Below the pieces are notes generated by a model. The model ran no database searches. It was not told the DNA's origin and saw only the letters and a list, made by a program, of their open reading frames with translations. The translations under genes and the position numbers were made by a program. Below are positions 1 through 11,849 of a DNA stretch of 64,000 nt, one piece after another (within the stretch, counting starts at the first letter, position 1; every line of letters starts with the position of its first letter). The stretch comes from Platerodrilus igneus (taxonomy: Eukaryota; Arthropoda; Insecta; Coleoptera; Lycidae), in contig JARFIW010001104.1 of NCBI GenBank assembly GCA_036346225.1, positions 11,744,001-11,808,000 of the forward strand, in the 5' to 3' direction.

Positions 1-464
1 ATATGCTATAATTGTGTGGGGTCATTGTAGCGGCTCCCTTCGGGTTTTCAAGCTTCAACGTAGAGTTGTTCGCATTATGTCTAACCTTGGGTTCCGTGAT
101 GACTGCCGTGCATCTTTTATAAAATTTAAAATTTTAACTTTGCCTTGTCTGTTTATTTTACAATGTCTGCTTTACATAAAAAAAACAAATCTTTCAATAT
201 CAACACAACACTGATATTCATCACTTTGACACTCGCAACAAGGGAAAATTGGTTGTACCTTACCATAGGCTAAGTAGGAGCAGAAATGGTTCTAACTACT
301 TTGGCTGTATTTTTTATAATGCACTTCATTCTAGTATAAAAGATTTGCCTATTTATCAATTTAAATTAAATATAAAAAGGTTCTTATTAGAAAATGCTTT
401 CTACACAATACCTGAGTTTTTAGCTTCAGTTGGTTCTTTAAGGTTGTCCTCTGAAGATTTATAA
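1..464 (+). mobile_element. 3' end of a non-LTR retrotransposon (Jockey/CR1-like), decayed
   Basis: The first 215 bases translate to a block typical of the region after the reverse transcriptase domain of Jockey/CR1-type LINE ORF2. It runs from YAIIVWG through LQRRVVRIM to a tract resembling FKILTLPCLFI. A second block at 249-464, shifted in frame, gives the usual C-terminal pattern: RNKGKLVVPYHRLSRSRNG, then YNALHSSIKDLP and a FKLNIKRFLL-like end closing at a stop. The order of these motifs is standard for the family. The frame break near 215-249 shows the copy is dead. The 5' part lies outside the window. The clade was not resolved. Confidence 0.7.
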
Positions 465-1394
465 TATAATTTCCATCTTTTTGGTGATTTTTTTTTTAAT
501 TGTATATTCTAAATATATTTTTATTGTATTTGACAAATTGTTATTCACGTCAGTGATTCACACATGTTTTATTATAAATAAAAACAGCTTTCTTAACACA
601 ACATGCTGCAAAATCCAAAGTAATGGAGGGGTGAACTCTCCGGGTTTATAATCCATTTTAGTGGTCATAGTGACGATAATTTCATAACACATGAATAGAA
701 ATAAACCCTGTTCATCCAAGAATAAGTTAAAAATCTCATGTCGCGTTTTTTTTTCCTGCAGGAAGTCCATTCACCTTTTGAACTTGAAATTGTATTTCTT
801 TTCAATTTTGAACTTTTCACCCCTTCTCCCTCTCTTAGTATTTGCTTATATTACTATTTTTTGACGTTTTCTAATTCCCTGCTTGCAAATAATTAATTTA
901 TTGCTTTCCGTCGGGGTCAATCTACTGTCATTTCTCCGACTATCAAAATTTGTTCGCACGACGTAATATATTGCAGGGTGATTGTCACATTACTTTGTAT
1001 GTAATTTGTATTGTGTTGTATTATGGTATTATTTATATGTCCTTGGTTGTCTGGATGGACGATATCTTGTCTATTGTAAATTATCTTGTTCATGGGAAAT
1101 TCATGCACAGTAGTATCCTTTCATTGCAGTATTAAATTACGTGTACAATGTATTTAAAAGAAATCAAGTTATACTTAATTAAAAAGTTTGTTAGCTGAAT
1201 GATCTTTATAGAAACAAAATTTAAAATATATTTCATAATGAAGATTAATTATTCGTGAAATCTATCCTCTGTCCAAATTTTAGTTTTCCTTCCACATCTA
1301 ATTTACAGCTAGCATAATGCAATGTGTTACAACTCACAACCTATCCAAGAGGTTATATGATATATTTTAGAAGCAATTTTCATTTTCTGCGTGA
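465..1394. other. A+T-rich spacer, nothing recognised
   Basis: The LINE 3' untranslated region probably occupies the first 100 bases or so. Beyond that I see no coding pattern, RNA gene or clear repeat. Confidence 0.4.
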
Positions 1395-1409
1395 GTGAGT
1401 TGCTTTTTG

Positions 1410-1575
1410 CCTTGGGAGCTCTTTCACCTACGCCCCCTTTTCACACACATCTCTTTTTCACACACATCCCCTTTTTTGCACACATCCCTTTTTTGCACAT
1501 GTCCTCTTTTCGTACATGCCTTTTTATGCACATTTCCCCTTAATGCACTACTCTCTTTCCACATATGTCCGGTTT
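1410..1575 (+). repeat. degenerate minisatellite, units like CACACATCCCCTTTTTTG
   Basis: About eight imperfect units of 16-20 bases follow one another. Each has a CACA-T or TGCACAT core followed by a pyrimidine run (CCCCTTTT). The units decay toward the 3' side. Confidence 0.6.
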
Positions 1576-1984
1576 TCGAACTTTGCGCTTAGTCCTTGGT
1601 GCTTAGCACTTCGTGCTCACTTAACGTTTTGTGGTTAGCGAAATGTTGTTTGCTCTTTTCTTTGATTTATTTATGTTACATCCAGGATTTTTGATTTTCT
1701 ACAATCCTTACGATTGTTCATAACTATTTGGTCGCGTTGGTACGTTTCCATTTAATTAATTTAATCACTTTCTTTACCAATAGACCGTGTATATAAAAAT
1801 CGCTACCTCTTTTAAATTCAGAATTATTTATAGAAACTAATAATGAATATTTTATAGGCGTTTATTTTTCGTTTTTGAAAATAATCATGTTTTTCCTAAT
1901 GTTGATGATACCATGCCGGCCATCTCCACAGTGTTTGTCATTCAACTTTGATAGTTGTTGAATAAACATAGGTTTGATGATGAT

Positions 1985-3310
1985 ATCTCATCTGTCATTT
2001 TTGGCGGCGTTCATGATTCAAACTATGAGAATTCTCAAATAAATTGCACACTCACAATTTTTAAAAGAACTATACTGCCTACGGGTAAATGGCACCGACA
2101 TCAGGTTTTAAGTAGGTTATGTAATCTTCCGATATATATTAGATGATTTTTAATGGTCCGTGGAATATTTTCAGTACCAACTAGAAGTTATCTATTGTCT
2201 TACTTTCGAAGCATAAACGACAATCAAACTTAACCAATATTGATTAATTTTTAATGTAGCATATTTTATAAATGAGCACATTTTTAGCAACGTATTTGCT
2301 AATGGGAACGTATCTTATACATTTTACAGTAATGAACATTGTTCGGGTATTACAATGGGATTGATAATGAAATTTTTAAAAGTACGAAAATTGAACGAAA
2401 TATATTCGATCAACAATAATGTACGTCCAACAGTTTTTTAAAAAATTTTGTTATAATCTTGTTATTACGATGCACCACATTGGCTTACATATTTTTATAT
2501 TTGATTATACAATTATCATGTTAGAATTATATATATTTATATGCAATTAATTTGATACAAATATTAATTGAGAAAATAAAACGATTTTTTGACACTTGTA
2601 TTAGAGTACTACATAGAGTAAGTTTGTTTGTATTTGGATTAATGAAATATAAATGTAAAAAATATAATTTGAGAAGAATTTAAAAATAGACTACTGTAAT
2701 ATTTGTCATTTGGGACACCGTGTTGGAGTTTGTATTTACAACCAAATGCGATCGTATTTTCTGTAAAATTAAACCTTCCGTCTGAAGTATATGCAACCGA
2801 TCTTGCGTCAATGGTTTAGGTCATTCCACATTTCCATGTATAATAAGTTAAACGTTTTATGCATTTAGGTATATTATCACTTTGGATATGCAAACTGGAG
2901 TGGTCAATATTTATATTGCATTGGCTGCGATTGTGGCTCATTTTTGACATTTCTCGAATAAATAGTTGAAATGTACTCATAATTTAAAAAAAAACGATAG
3001 TACATACGTGTAAACGGGGTTGAAGTCAGGTTTTAAGTCGATTATCGACTCTTCCCGTACATATTAGATATTTTGGAAACCAACTTGCTATATGTTATTC
3101 CTATTAGTTTTGAATTAAGAATGATGTGTTCGTTCATTCGTTCATATGCGCATGTTAAATGTATTGAAACAGCTTAATAAAACAAAGCTAAGTAATCTTA
3201 AATGTAACTAACTTTATACCATATTTTTAATAACGTTTTTGCTATTGGCGTATTATTTTACACATAACAGCATACTTAATTTGTAATAACCATGATGGCA
3301 TTCTTTGGGT
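1985..3310 (+). repeat. old direct duplication, two diverged copies about 950 bases apart
   Basis: The block around 2035-2370 resembles the block around 2955-3310 in the same order. Shared anchors are TCAGGTTTTAAGT followed by TATATTAGAT (about 2101-2142 and 3027-3070), then an AACGTATTTGCTAATGG / AACGTTTTTGCTATTGG block (about 2290 and 3233). Divergence is high, so this is an old tandem duplication or two copies of one unknown repeat. Confidence 0.35.
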
Positions 3311-3329
3311 TAAAATTCCTAAGTTAAAA

Positions 3330-3486
3330 TAGTCCCCCGTTTGGATCTCCCTGGGAGGGGACTACTTTAGAGGATGCGATCAGAAATTTCAGAACAAGAG
3401 TCGGGAACATTTTGCGAGTCGGAGCATGGAAAGTTAGAAGTATAAAGCAAGTAGAGAACCTGAAAATTGAAATGAATAGGTTTTAA
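3330..3486 (+). mobile_element. RTE-like LINE fragment, 5' part of the endonuclease ORF
   Basis: Bases 3385-3486 read as RVGNILRVGAWKVRSIKQ followed by ENLKIEMNR. This resembles the opening of RTE-clade ORF2 (RxGxWNVRSL...GKLE...EM.R). The match stops abruptly at about 3486. The residues expected next (LALDIVGISEVRW) are found at 9984. The same stretch is continuous at 60430-60570, which supports the alignment. Confidence 0.5.
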
Positions 3487-3973
3487 CCCAAACCTTTCTT
3501 AGGTAATTGGGTGTTACCGGTGCTATGCTCTAGACTTTACTCTAAGCGGTAGAAACCAATGGTTCAGGGGTGGGAATAGATATTAAAAAAATAAACAATA
3601 TATTGTGCGCCACTACATTCAGAAAGAAAGGGGAATGTAGAACCCATAACTTAACTACAACGATGAGATACCTGAAATAAATTACAAGATTAAAAATATA
3701 ACATATGAGGCAGCAGTTTGCTCCTCCGATATATTTCAAAGTAACATATCTTCAGAACCTTTATATCTAATAGTATTAACCTTTATGAAAGTGTTTTGTA
3801 TACTCAAAAATTGTAAACCTTTTTGTTTAAATAAAAATGTTCTAGGTTTCTTAGAAAAGTATAATGTAGCATGATATCCTTTAACAAATTTATATGTTAT
3901 AACAAAAATGGAACGTATTTATAATTCAGGTATTAAAAAAAAATGTTTGTGCAATAGTAACTTAGGTTTTTTT

Positions 3974-3977
<4 letters not shown>
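3487..3977. other. spacer, nothing recognised
   Basis: A+T-rich sequence without a supported gene. Confidence 0.35.

Positions 3978-4012
<35 letters not shown>
3978..4012. repeat. (AT)n microsatellite
   Basis: A pure AT dinucleotide run directly abuts the TTGCTGTG end of the LTR-like copy that follows. Confidence 0.9.
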
Positions 4013-4014
<2 letters not shown>

Positions 4015-5220
4015 CTGTGAATCCACCAAAATCCGGGAACTACGGTTTTCGAATCGAGCCCCACAGATTGGGCGTCAAGAATGCTGTGAAACCTACAAAA
4101 AAAAGCTATTAACTTAACTGGTCCGTTGACTTTCTTCTGTTAATCGCCTCTTTACTCTTTTCCGCCTCGGCTGCTCACCTAGTTAAATCTTCATCCTCAT
4201 TCATAAAAAAAAACAAACACATTCCTATCACAAACACCAACGTTAACTCTATTTACATCAATATTCACAATACATTAAAATTTCAAAATTAAAATTCAGC
4301 ATAAATTTCAGTATCAGAAAATTTCAAGATTAAATTTATTATCATTTTAATGTGCATCCAGAATTAAAGTCCTTGTAGATGCCTACTAATTAATATAACA
4401 ATATATGCAGACCTGAGTCTGAGTACAAAGGGAGCATCTCACACCCCTTTACGTTAATTAACCAGGTTCGTCTAATTGAGCTCAAAGACATACCCAAATT
4501 TTCATCATAATCCAGAACATAAATACTAAATACCCCTTTCTACTTAAACAAGAAAATTTCACCTTAAAATTAAAAATTTGTTAGTACAATTTCACTACTG
4601 TCCATTTTAAGTAAATCAATTATAAAGTTATTCAACACACACCAAAACATCAAAAATCGAACAACAAAGCATAAGTTACCTGAAGGTTAATGCACTCGTG
4701 GCCCCAATGTATGTCCTCTGTTAATCACACCAATCCAACTGGGTTATGTTTAGGTCCTTGGATTACTGGTCGCCTTTAAAATTTTCTACACCACCATTCA
4801 TTTAAAGTTGTTTCAGTGCTTTTCGGGAACTCATTTGTGTATATCTGAAGCTTGTTTTGTGGATCCAGACACGTTTACGAATCATTTAATTATTAACACC
4901 CCCGAAAAATAGCAAAGAAATTCATACTTCTTTCACAAATATACGCCAAAACTGCCTACTTTTGTGTATTCATTTGTCGTTGCAAATTTGACTAATTGGT
5001 ACAGTGATACTAGACTTTATTACCTTGTATCTTCTTTTCTAAGTGCACTAAATTACATTCATTGTAGCACGTAAAGAACAAACTGTTTTAAATCACCAAA
5101 ATATACGAGCAAACTGTTTAAATTATTCTATCAAAATCGGAAAACTAAAAAGCACTGTTTAACGCATTGAATCAAATCGAAAATCTAAGAGAACGAAACT
5201 CATATTAACCCGGGTATATA
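4013..5220 (-). mobile_element. LTR-like copy with terminal primer-binding-site-like unit
   Basis: Read on the minus strand this stretch ends in CACAGCATTCTTGACGCCC, then CAATCTGTGGGGCTCGATTC (unit complement at 4054-4077), then CACAGCAA and the (AT)n tract. The unit resembles the 3' end complement of tRNA-Lys. A CAGGTAAC motif (complement, 4675-4682) lies about 660 bases from the end, as in the copies at 18.5, 25.9 and 48.5 kb. The start near 5220 is a guess from the length of the other copies (about 1.2 kb). No coding capacity is seen. Confidence 0.45.
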
Positions 5221-6177
5221 TAGTGGTTAGCCTGTCTGTCGGTTTTGTCCTCAAAACGGCCAGTTTCTAGAATTTCGTATACTATGTTCCCATCTCGACC
5301 GCCTGTGCGTCGGTTCTTATTAAATTTGCACTCGCACAAGTTAAATCTCAGAAATTTCGACACGGCTCGCAACGTCTGGGAATAACTAATTAATTTCTAT
5401 ACAGAAATGTTATTTTTACCTCTCCAGTTTGCCTCTTATTTTCAACCAATCGCAACCCAGTGACGTTGCTCAACTCACGCCTTTTACTATATGTGTCTCT
5501 GTCTTGCGCATATTATCTGTCTCTATCTACCCTGTTCCGAGTGGTACAAATCGATATTCTTTAGTATCGGTTATTTTCAATCCACGTGGACTTGTGAAAT
5601 AACCCACCTTATTAGCATTTCCCGTAAATATTAAGCAACGGTTTCTCCAACATTCTCTGTAACCATTTGTTATCTGCAAATTTTACGCAGAACATAAAAC
5701 ATTTAAAAATACGCAGGTGTTTAAACATAATACTTCTACGATCTGAATATTATTGGGTTTTTACTAGCTTTTATACATATTATATGTTACTAATGGTTCA
5801 ATTAACTCCAATTAAAATAATACCCTTTAATTTTTAGTGACTTCTAATCAAATATTAATTATTATCTGTACATTTTGTTTAATACCGGTTACTTAAAATT
5901 GAGTTAATTAATATAAATTTTGCACGTAATTTCTATTTGTTTCTTTACTCGGAATAATTAAATTACACGTAGAGCATTTTAATACTGCTTCCTTTTTTTT
6001 TATAGCAAGCGTCTTGTAAATAATTTAACTCCCTTATTTTTAATGAAACGAATGAATTTTTATGCTTCACAGTTTTAATAACGCGTACCTTTTCCCAAAG
6101 CTTCTACACGGTGATTAAAATTATTTGATGTGTTTATTTAATTTTCTACCCTGGTCTAAATATGAGTAATATATATA
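5221..6177. other. spacer, nothing firmly recognised
   Basis: Could include internal sequence of the LTR-like copy (a CT-rich stretch around 5495-5535). No gene seen. Confidence 0.3.
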
Positions 6178-6273
6178 TTTAAAATCTATACCTTCCAATT
6201 GTAAGTAGTTAACAGATCCGATTTCTACATGATATAATAATTGTTGCATTTTTATTAGAACCAAATGTTAAGG

Positions 6274-6325
<52 letters not shown>

Positions 6326-6949
6326 TTTGGAGATAATGACCTTGCACAAATACGATATATTATTAATGGGTTTGAGGTCAGCTGGAAGAAAGTGTACTCT
6401 TTTTTAAGGCCTAAATTTTCGAATCTATTTCAAATTCTTGATCACAGGCTTTCTAAAATACAATTAACTAGGCTAACATATACATCAATTGCTATTAACT
6501 TACAAGGTGAGGATATATATATTAAATTAACATAGAAATTAAATCGAAAATATTTTTAAAATAAAGTTTGCTTCAAGTTGTTGTATAAAAATTGTATAAC
6601 TTGTATAAATATAAAAATGTCAGATTTTGAAACCTTTCAGTTTCACTTTTTGTTATTTAAAGCTTTAAATATAGGATGCCTATGTGTGCGTGTGTGTGTG
6701 TGTATGTATGAACATGAGTGTGCGTTCATGTTATATTTATATGAGTGTCAAAGTATATTTCTGATTATATTTTTTAAATCTGTTTGTTTGTTAGTACGTG
6801 TGTGTATGTGTACATGTGTATGTATGTATGAATGTGATGTGCATGTATAATGTGAAGTATTAATCACTACAATATCAATTACTGCATTAGGTACAGGTTA
6901 CTTCTGAAGACTAAGAAAGTATGTATAAATCGAACTTAAACCACCAATA

Positions 6950-7680
6950 TCTGTTTTTTATTTATACAATTTTTTTTGAAAAATATGATACATTTCAAGG
7001 AATAATCTTTTTTGTATCTTTTCTAGTTCTAAAATTTTAGGATGTTCAAAATCAATTTTGTGATCTAAATTGAGCGAGTGACTTGATAAAGCACAAGAAT
7101 TTGGTTTGATTCTAATGTCACTTTTGTGTTGGGTTATCGTTGTTTTAAAAATTGTGACGTTTGTCCAATATAGGGTTACCACAATCTATACAATTAATTT
7201 GATATACAACGTTTTTTGAAACAAATCCAGAGTTTTATCTTTAAATTTTGAAAAATAGTTCCTAATGTTAAAATATTCTTTTTAGCGTATTTGAAATTGT
7301 AATTTTAAATACTTGAGTTAATTTATTAGTTAGGTGATCATCTATGTTTGGTAGTGTTTTGTATAGTTGTAAAGTTTTGTTATTTCCGTTAGTTGTGTTA
7401 TTGCTATCTATATTACCATCGTTATTGTTTGTATTAATGTATTTTTTTGAGTTATATAATAATTTTGTGATAAGGTCTATAGGATAGTTGTTGTTTTGTA
7501 GAATATTTGAAAGTTTTTTGATGTTCTTATTATGAAAAGAGGGATGGGATATTTTTAAAATTCGTTCTTTTAATCCTAAAATAAAATTTAGCTTTGTTTT
7601 AAATGGATGAAAGGAATAATAGTTTAAGTATCTGTTTGAATGTGTAGGTTTTTGATACCAATCTAAAATGATTTCATTTT
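6950..7680 (-). pseudogene. Penelope-like element, C-terminal RT region plus GIY-YIG endonuclease, broken
   Basis: On the minus strand, 7680-7500 encodes DWYQKPTHSNRYLNYYS followed by an HPFKTKLNFILGLKER-like tract and NNYPIDLI. This is the characteristic block after the reverse transcriptase core in Penelope-like elements. Further on, codons at 7158-7172 spell YIGQT, the GIY-YIG nuclease motif, and then, one frame over, TITQHKSDIRIKPN, a CALSSH block, HKIDFEHPKIL and RLFLEMYHI. The frame changes near the YIG motif, and an in-frame stop downstream of NTLKRIF shows that the copy is dead. The RT catalytic core is absent. Known family role: target-primed retrotransposition with a GIY-YIG endonuclease. 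Confidence 0.8.
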
Positions 7681-7689
7681 TATTATTTC

Positions 7690-7952
7690 TAATTTTTAAA
7701 ACAACGTATAACCCAACACAAAAGTGACATTAGAATCAAACCAAATTCTTGTGCTTTATCAAGTCACTCGCACAATTTAGATCACAAAATTGATTTTGAA
7801 CATCCTAAAATTTTAGAACTAGAAAAAGATACAAAAAAAAGATTATTCCTTGAAATGTATCATATTTTTCGCAAAAAAAATTGTATAAATAAAAAAACAG
7901 ATATTGGTGGTTTAAGTTCGATTTATACATACTTTCTTAGTCTTCAGAAGTA
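7690..7952 (+). pseudogene. Penelope-like element, inverted second copy of the endonuclease tail
   Basis: The right arm repeats the last part of the GIY-YIG region on the + strand: RIKPNSCALSSHSHNLDHKI, then EHPKILELEK, RLFLEMYHIF and GGLSSIYTYF, ending at a stop near 7950. It is head-to-head with the minus-strand copy. A 2-base insertion at the start (CAACGTATAACCC versus CAACGATAACCC) distinguishes the copies. Confidence 0.75.
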
Positions 7953-8488
7953 ACCTGTACCTAATGCAGTAATTGATATTGTAGTGATTAATACTTCACA
8001 TCATACATGCACATCACATTCATACATACATACACATGTACACATACACACACGTACTAACAAACAAACAGATTTAAAATATATAATCAGAAATATACTT
8101 TGACACTAATATAAATATAACATGAACGCACACTCATGTTCATACATACACACACACACACCACACATAGGCATCCTATATTTAAAGCTTTAAATAACAA
8201 AAGTGAAACTGAAAGGTTTCAAAATCTGACATTTTTATATTTATACAAGTTATACAATTTTTATACAACAACTTGAAGCAAACTTTATTTTAAAAATATT
8301 TTCGATTTAATTTCTATGTTAATTTAATATATATATCCTCACCTTGTAAGTTAATAGCAATTGATGTATATGTTAGCCTAGTTAATTGTATTTTAGAAAG
8401 CCTGTGATCAAGAATTTGAAATAGATTCGAAAATTTAGGCCTTAAAAAAGAGTACACTTTCTTCCAGCTGACCTCAAACCCATTAATA

Positions 8489-8532
<44 letters not shown>

Positions 8533-8680
8533 TATATAATAAAAATATAACTCCCTTGATTTTAAATTTCACATTAATAATAAACCTTAACATTTGGTTC
8601 TAATAAAAATGCAACAATTATTATATCATGTAGAAAACGGATCTGTTAACTACTTACAATTGGAAGGTATAGATTTTAAA

Positions 8681-9983
8681 TTCTTTAATATAGTAAGTAA
8701 ATTGAACAACGTTTCGTAATCAGATGATAAAAGAAGCAAAAATATACTTAGTCATATAAATTAAATCAGTTATATGATTTATACTAGTTACATATCTAAA
8801 TAAGTTGAAGTATGGAATGTTGATAAACAAAAAAAGCTTTCATATAAACTCATTAGAATATTAAAATGTCCCTCTTTAATCATAGTAAGAGGTGGACAAT
8901 ATAAAAATTTACTTGATAACTGTTATACCAAATTATGATTATTTAAGTTAGAACTAGGGTTATGTTTAAATGTATTTATCAATATTATCTAATTACTTAA
9001 TCAATGCGAAATACGCCCTGTTCCTAAGTTTTAAATTCACTTTAATTTTATGAAATATTCATAGCCAAATTAGGTATTATAATACCATTGTTATAATGTA
9101 CACAAACATAGTTGACAAGTGGCATCTGTCGCATAAAATTAAAAATAGTATGCACCTGGAATATTCAGTTCAACATCTGTTATATCAACCAGATATATGT
9201 ATCGATTTCGTGCTGTTTACGTAACGAATTATAGCTGATCGAACTTTGACCAGACCTCTTCGCAGATAATTAAACCATTTATTTAATTCAAATAAGGTGA
9301 AATCTTGCAATTTTGTACCACGCAATTGTAGTGTGTTGAAATTACGAGCATCCCGGATAGATGTAAGTAAATATCACGGCGATTCTTTAAAAACCAAACT
9401 AACAATTTTGAGTGTGCATCTTAAACGAATTGTAATATTAAATGTTGAACTAACGTACCGAAAAATTTCTTTGCATTTTTAACTCCCTAAAGAAGCATCA
9501 CGTCGATCATTCTCGACGCTTTATTCAATTCTTTCTCACTATCGCGATTCTCAGGTCCGAGGACGCTAAACGAGCCATGTTGGTTTGATGAGAGGCGACC
9601 TTATACTCTTTCCGATTAAGAACAAGTTGACATTTACTCGACACCTTCGTCTTTGTATATTTACGGCAGATGGCTGTACATATTACCAAATATTTCATAA
9701 AGATGTAAATTAGGAATGTATTTATTTATTCACATTATAAATGTAATAATGTATTTTTATTAAATCACTTAAGAATATAAATTAAATGTTGTAAACAACA
9801 ACTAGATCAATTGTTATGATATAATTATTTTGTCCTAATTTATTAACCATAGCTGATTAGATATACTAACTGTGTAGTGGGTAATGTAAAGTGTGTTGCC
9901 TATATTAGGGGTTATGTATGACTACATAATAAAAGTACTTATTGGGATTATTTTGGCAAACGTAACATTTGAAAATGTTACAA
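8681..9983. other. spacer, nothing recognised
   Basis: A+T-rich sequence. No coding pattern or known repeat could be supported. Confidence 0.35.
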
Positions 9984-10378
9984 GGTTAGCACTAGACATA
10001 GTAGGGATCAGCAAAGTTCGGTGGTCAGAGGCAGGAGATTTTTGAAGTGGAGACTTCATGGTAATTCATACAGGAGCAGAGGAAGGAAATTTGGGTGTGG
10101 GGATAGTTATGTGGAAAAAGATAGGATACTGTGTAGAAAATTACTTACAAAAGAACGAAAGAGTACTCATGGTTAGATTAGAATCTAAACCGGTAAACAC
10201 AGTAATAATACAAGTATACATGCCCACCTCTAGCTACAGTGACGAAGAGGTAGAAGCCATCTACGAAGATATCGAAGACATATTAAGATACGTAAAAGGA
10301 CATGAAAATTTAATAATTACGGGGGATTTTAATGCAGTGGTAGGTGAGGGTAGAGAAGGAGCGGTAGTAGGTTTATTT
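9984..10378 (+). pseudogene. RTE-like LINE, AP-type endonuclease fragment
   Basis: The translation reads LALDIVGISKVRWSEAGDF, a stop, then VIHTGAEEGNLGVGIVMWKK, QVYMPTSSYSDEEVEAIYED and LIITGDFNAVVG. The last is the GDFNA motif of apurinic-type LINE endonucleases, and the QVYMPT block is usual for RTE-like ORF2. It is one frame from 10058 to about 10378, apart from the stop near 10045. The fragment ends abruptly before the RT domain. The 60.4-60.8 kb copy is the same family. Role: nicks target DNA during retrotransposition. Confidence 0.7.
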
Positions 10379-11189
10379 GTTGCAATTTGATCTTGATGGA
10401 CATACCCCTGTCGTGGTCGTTGACGCTACTCGCCGTAGACATCAAGTCCCAGGTGTGCTTGGACGCGTCTCCACTTGGGAAAGGTATTATTAGACAGCCA
10501 TACAGGGTGAGTTATATCTTTCCTTCATTCACCACCAGTGTTTAAATAGGGTCACACTCGTATTTTACTCACCTATTTATTTTTACGATTTATACCATCA
10601 ATACTGGGTGTTTTGAAATTTATATTTACAAAAGATTTACCTATAAATTAAGCTATACAAATAAATTAATTGAAGTTGTAACAATTTTTAAGAGTCCCAT
10701 TGCCATCACTTAGTATTTGTGCGAATATTACCCATTTTAATTTAAGTGCTTGTGCCTAATCCCCTTTATGTAGTATTGATTTAAAGTTTACCTGTATTAA
10801 TAGTCATAACGCCTATTCATACCCGTCGCTAGCTTTTGTAAATGTACAGTGTAGTTTACCTCCCCCACCGACATTGTTTTTTTTTTGGGCCATATTCTCC
10901 TCAATACAGTCCGTTTGTTATTGAACGGGTAAGGAACCCCTTCCACTATGATTCCATGCAACCCTCTTCTATTATTATGGTATTTTATTTATTGAAACCA
11001 GGTCTGTGTTGGTATACCAAAACAACTATTACATACTCCCCCCTGTAATATTTAGCTGCAGCGCTACATGCCATGTGTAGTGCCCGATAGTGGATCACAT
11101 CTAAATTAACACAAATTTTAGCGGATCGGAACTCGCCCTATGCAATAGTTTTACATAGTTAAGACTTTTACTTAATCATGTTGTTTATT
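10379..11189. other. spacer, nothing recognised
   Basis: It begins with a more G+C-rich stretch (10385-10510) of unknown origin; no gene is supported. Confidence 0.3.
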
Positions 11190-11452
11190 TTAGTACATGG
11201 TCCCGGGTTCGAATCCCGACACGGTCCGGTTGAAAAATGTTAGGCAAGCATTTTTCACAAAAATACACCCTTGTTCGGATGAGACGTAAAATGGAGGTCC
11301 CGTGTGTGAGTGTTGTCATGCACGTTAAAGATCCCTACCTTGCTTGGAACAGCAAGGGTTTGGCAAAATTCAAAATTTTCAGGTAAAAAAAAAAAACTTG
11401 CCTCCTGACCAATGTAGTACCTTCGGGTGAAGCATTGGAAAATCACATGTAA
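11190..11452 (+). mobile_element. tRNA-derived SINE, 5'-truncated monomer
   Basis: GGTCCCGGGTTCGAATCCCG (about 11200-11219) carries a Pol III B box (GGTTCGAATCC). The body shares TGGAGGTCCCGTGTGTGAGT, GTTAAAGATCCCTACCTTGC, a poly(A/T) stretch and the tail AATCACATGTAA with the two units at 33205-33762. The A-box half is missing here. SINEs of this type are moved by LINE machinery. Confidence 0.75.
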
Positions 11453-11792
11453 TGTTTAGTTTAGTAACCGTTTTCCATCTATTATTTTGCGTATTGCAAA
11501 TAAGTTTATTTTCACCATTTATTATTTCATTTACTGCAAATAGTTTATGCTTTAGCATTATATTACTTTACAGGTTATTTTGTGATTATTTCAGCATTGT
11601 AATCCATGTAATTTTTCCGCTGGCATTAAATTGTGTATTTAGTCCCTCTGAGTTTGGCTTTATGAGATTTGTTATTGTGATAACGTAATTGATATTTTGG
11701 GACTCTGGGAGGCTATTGCTTTGCCTAGTGCTTGCTCGGAACCCTTGGGTCAAGGTTCTAGGTTCTTAGTAGCGGCTCCAACCCTCGCACCT
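11453..11792. other. spacer, nothing recognised
   Basis: T-rich sequence directly after the SINE tail, without a supported gene. Confidence 0.3.
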
Positions 11793-11841
11793 ATTCCTGC
11801 TTCCGTGAACCATAATGCCTGCTTCCGTGAACCATAATGCC
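11793..11841 (+). repeat. short tandem duplication (24-base unit, two copies)
   Basis: The unit CCTGCTTCCGTGAACCATAA plus TG occurs twice in immediate succession. Confidence 0.8.
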
Positions 11842-11849
11842 TCCTCCCC

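Larger units (their letters stand above)
6178..8680. repeat. 2.5 kb inverted duplication (arms about 0.98 kb) around a Penelope-like element
   Basis: The left arm 6178-7153 and right arm 7690-8680 are reverse complements with small differences; a unique spacer at 7154-7689 separates them. The match starts outside the Penelope-like element: the flank at 6181-6275 reappears inverted at 8582-8680. The arms therefore include host flank and are not simply two independent insertions. Each arm holds the element's 3' untranslated region with a (CA/TG)n stretch (6687-6840 and 8020-8165) and an (AT)n tract (6276-6319 and 8488-8528). About 35 bases beside each (AT)n tract differ between arms. Confidence 0.85.

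Noticed and set aside
6578..6850. Open frame of 90 codons with many Cys and Val
   Set aside because: It runs through a TG-rich simple repeat in the Penelope-like 3' region; the residues come from the repeat.
11190..11230. A tRNA gene suggested by the GGTTCGAATCC box
   Set aside because: No cloverleaf and no matching acceptor stem; the piece belongs to a SINE seen three times.
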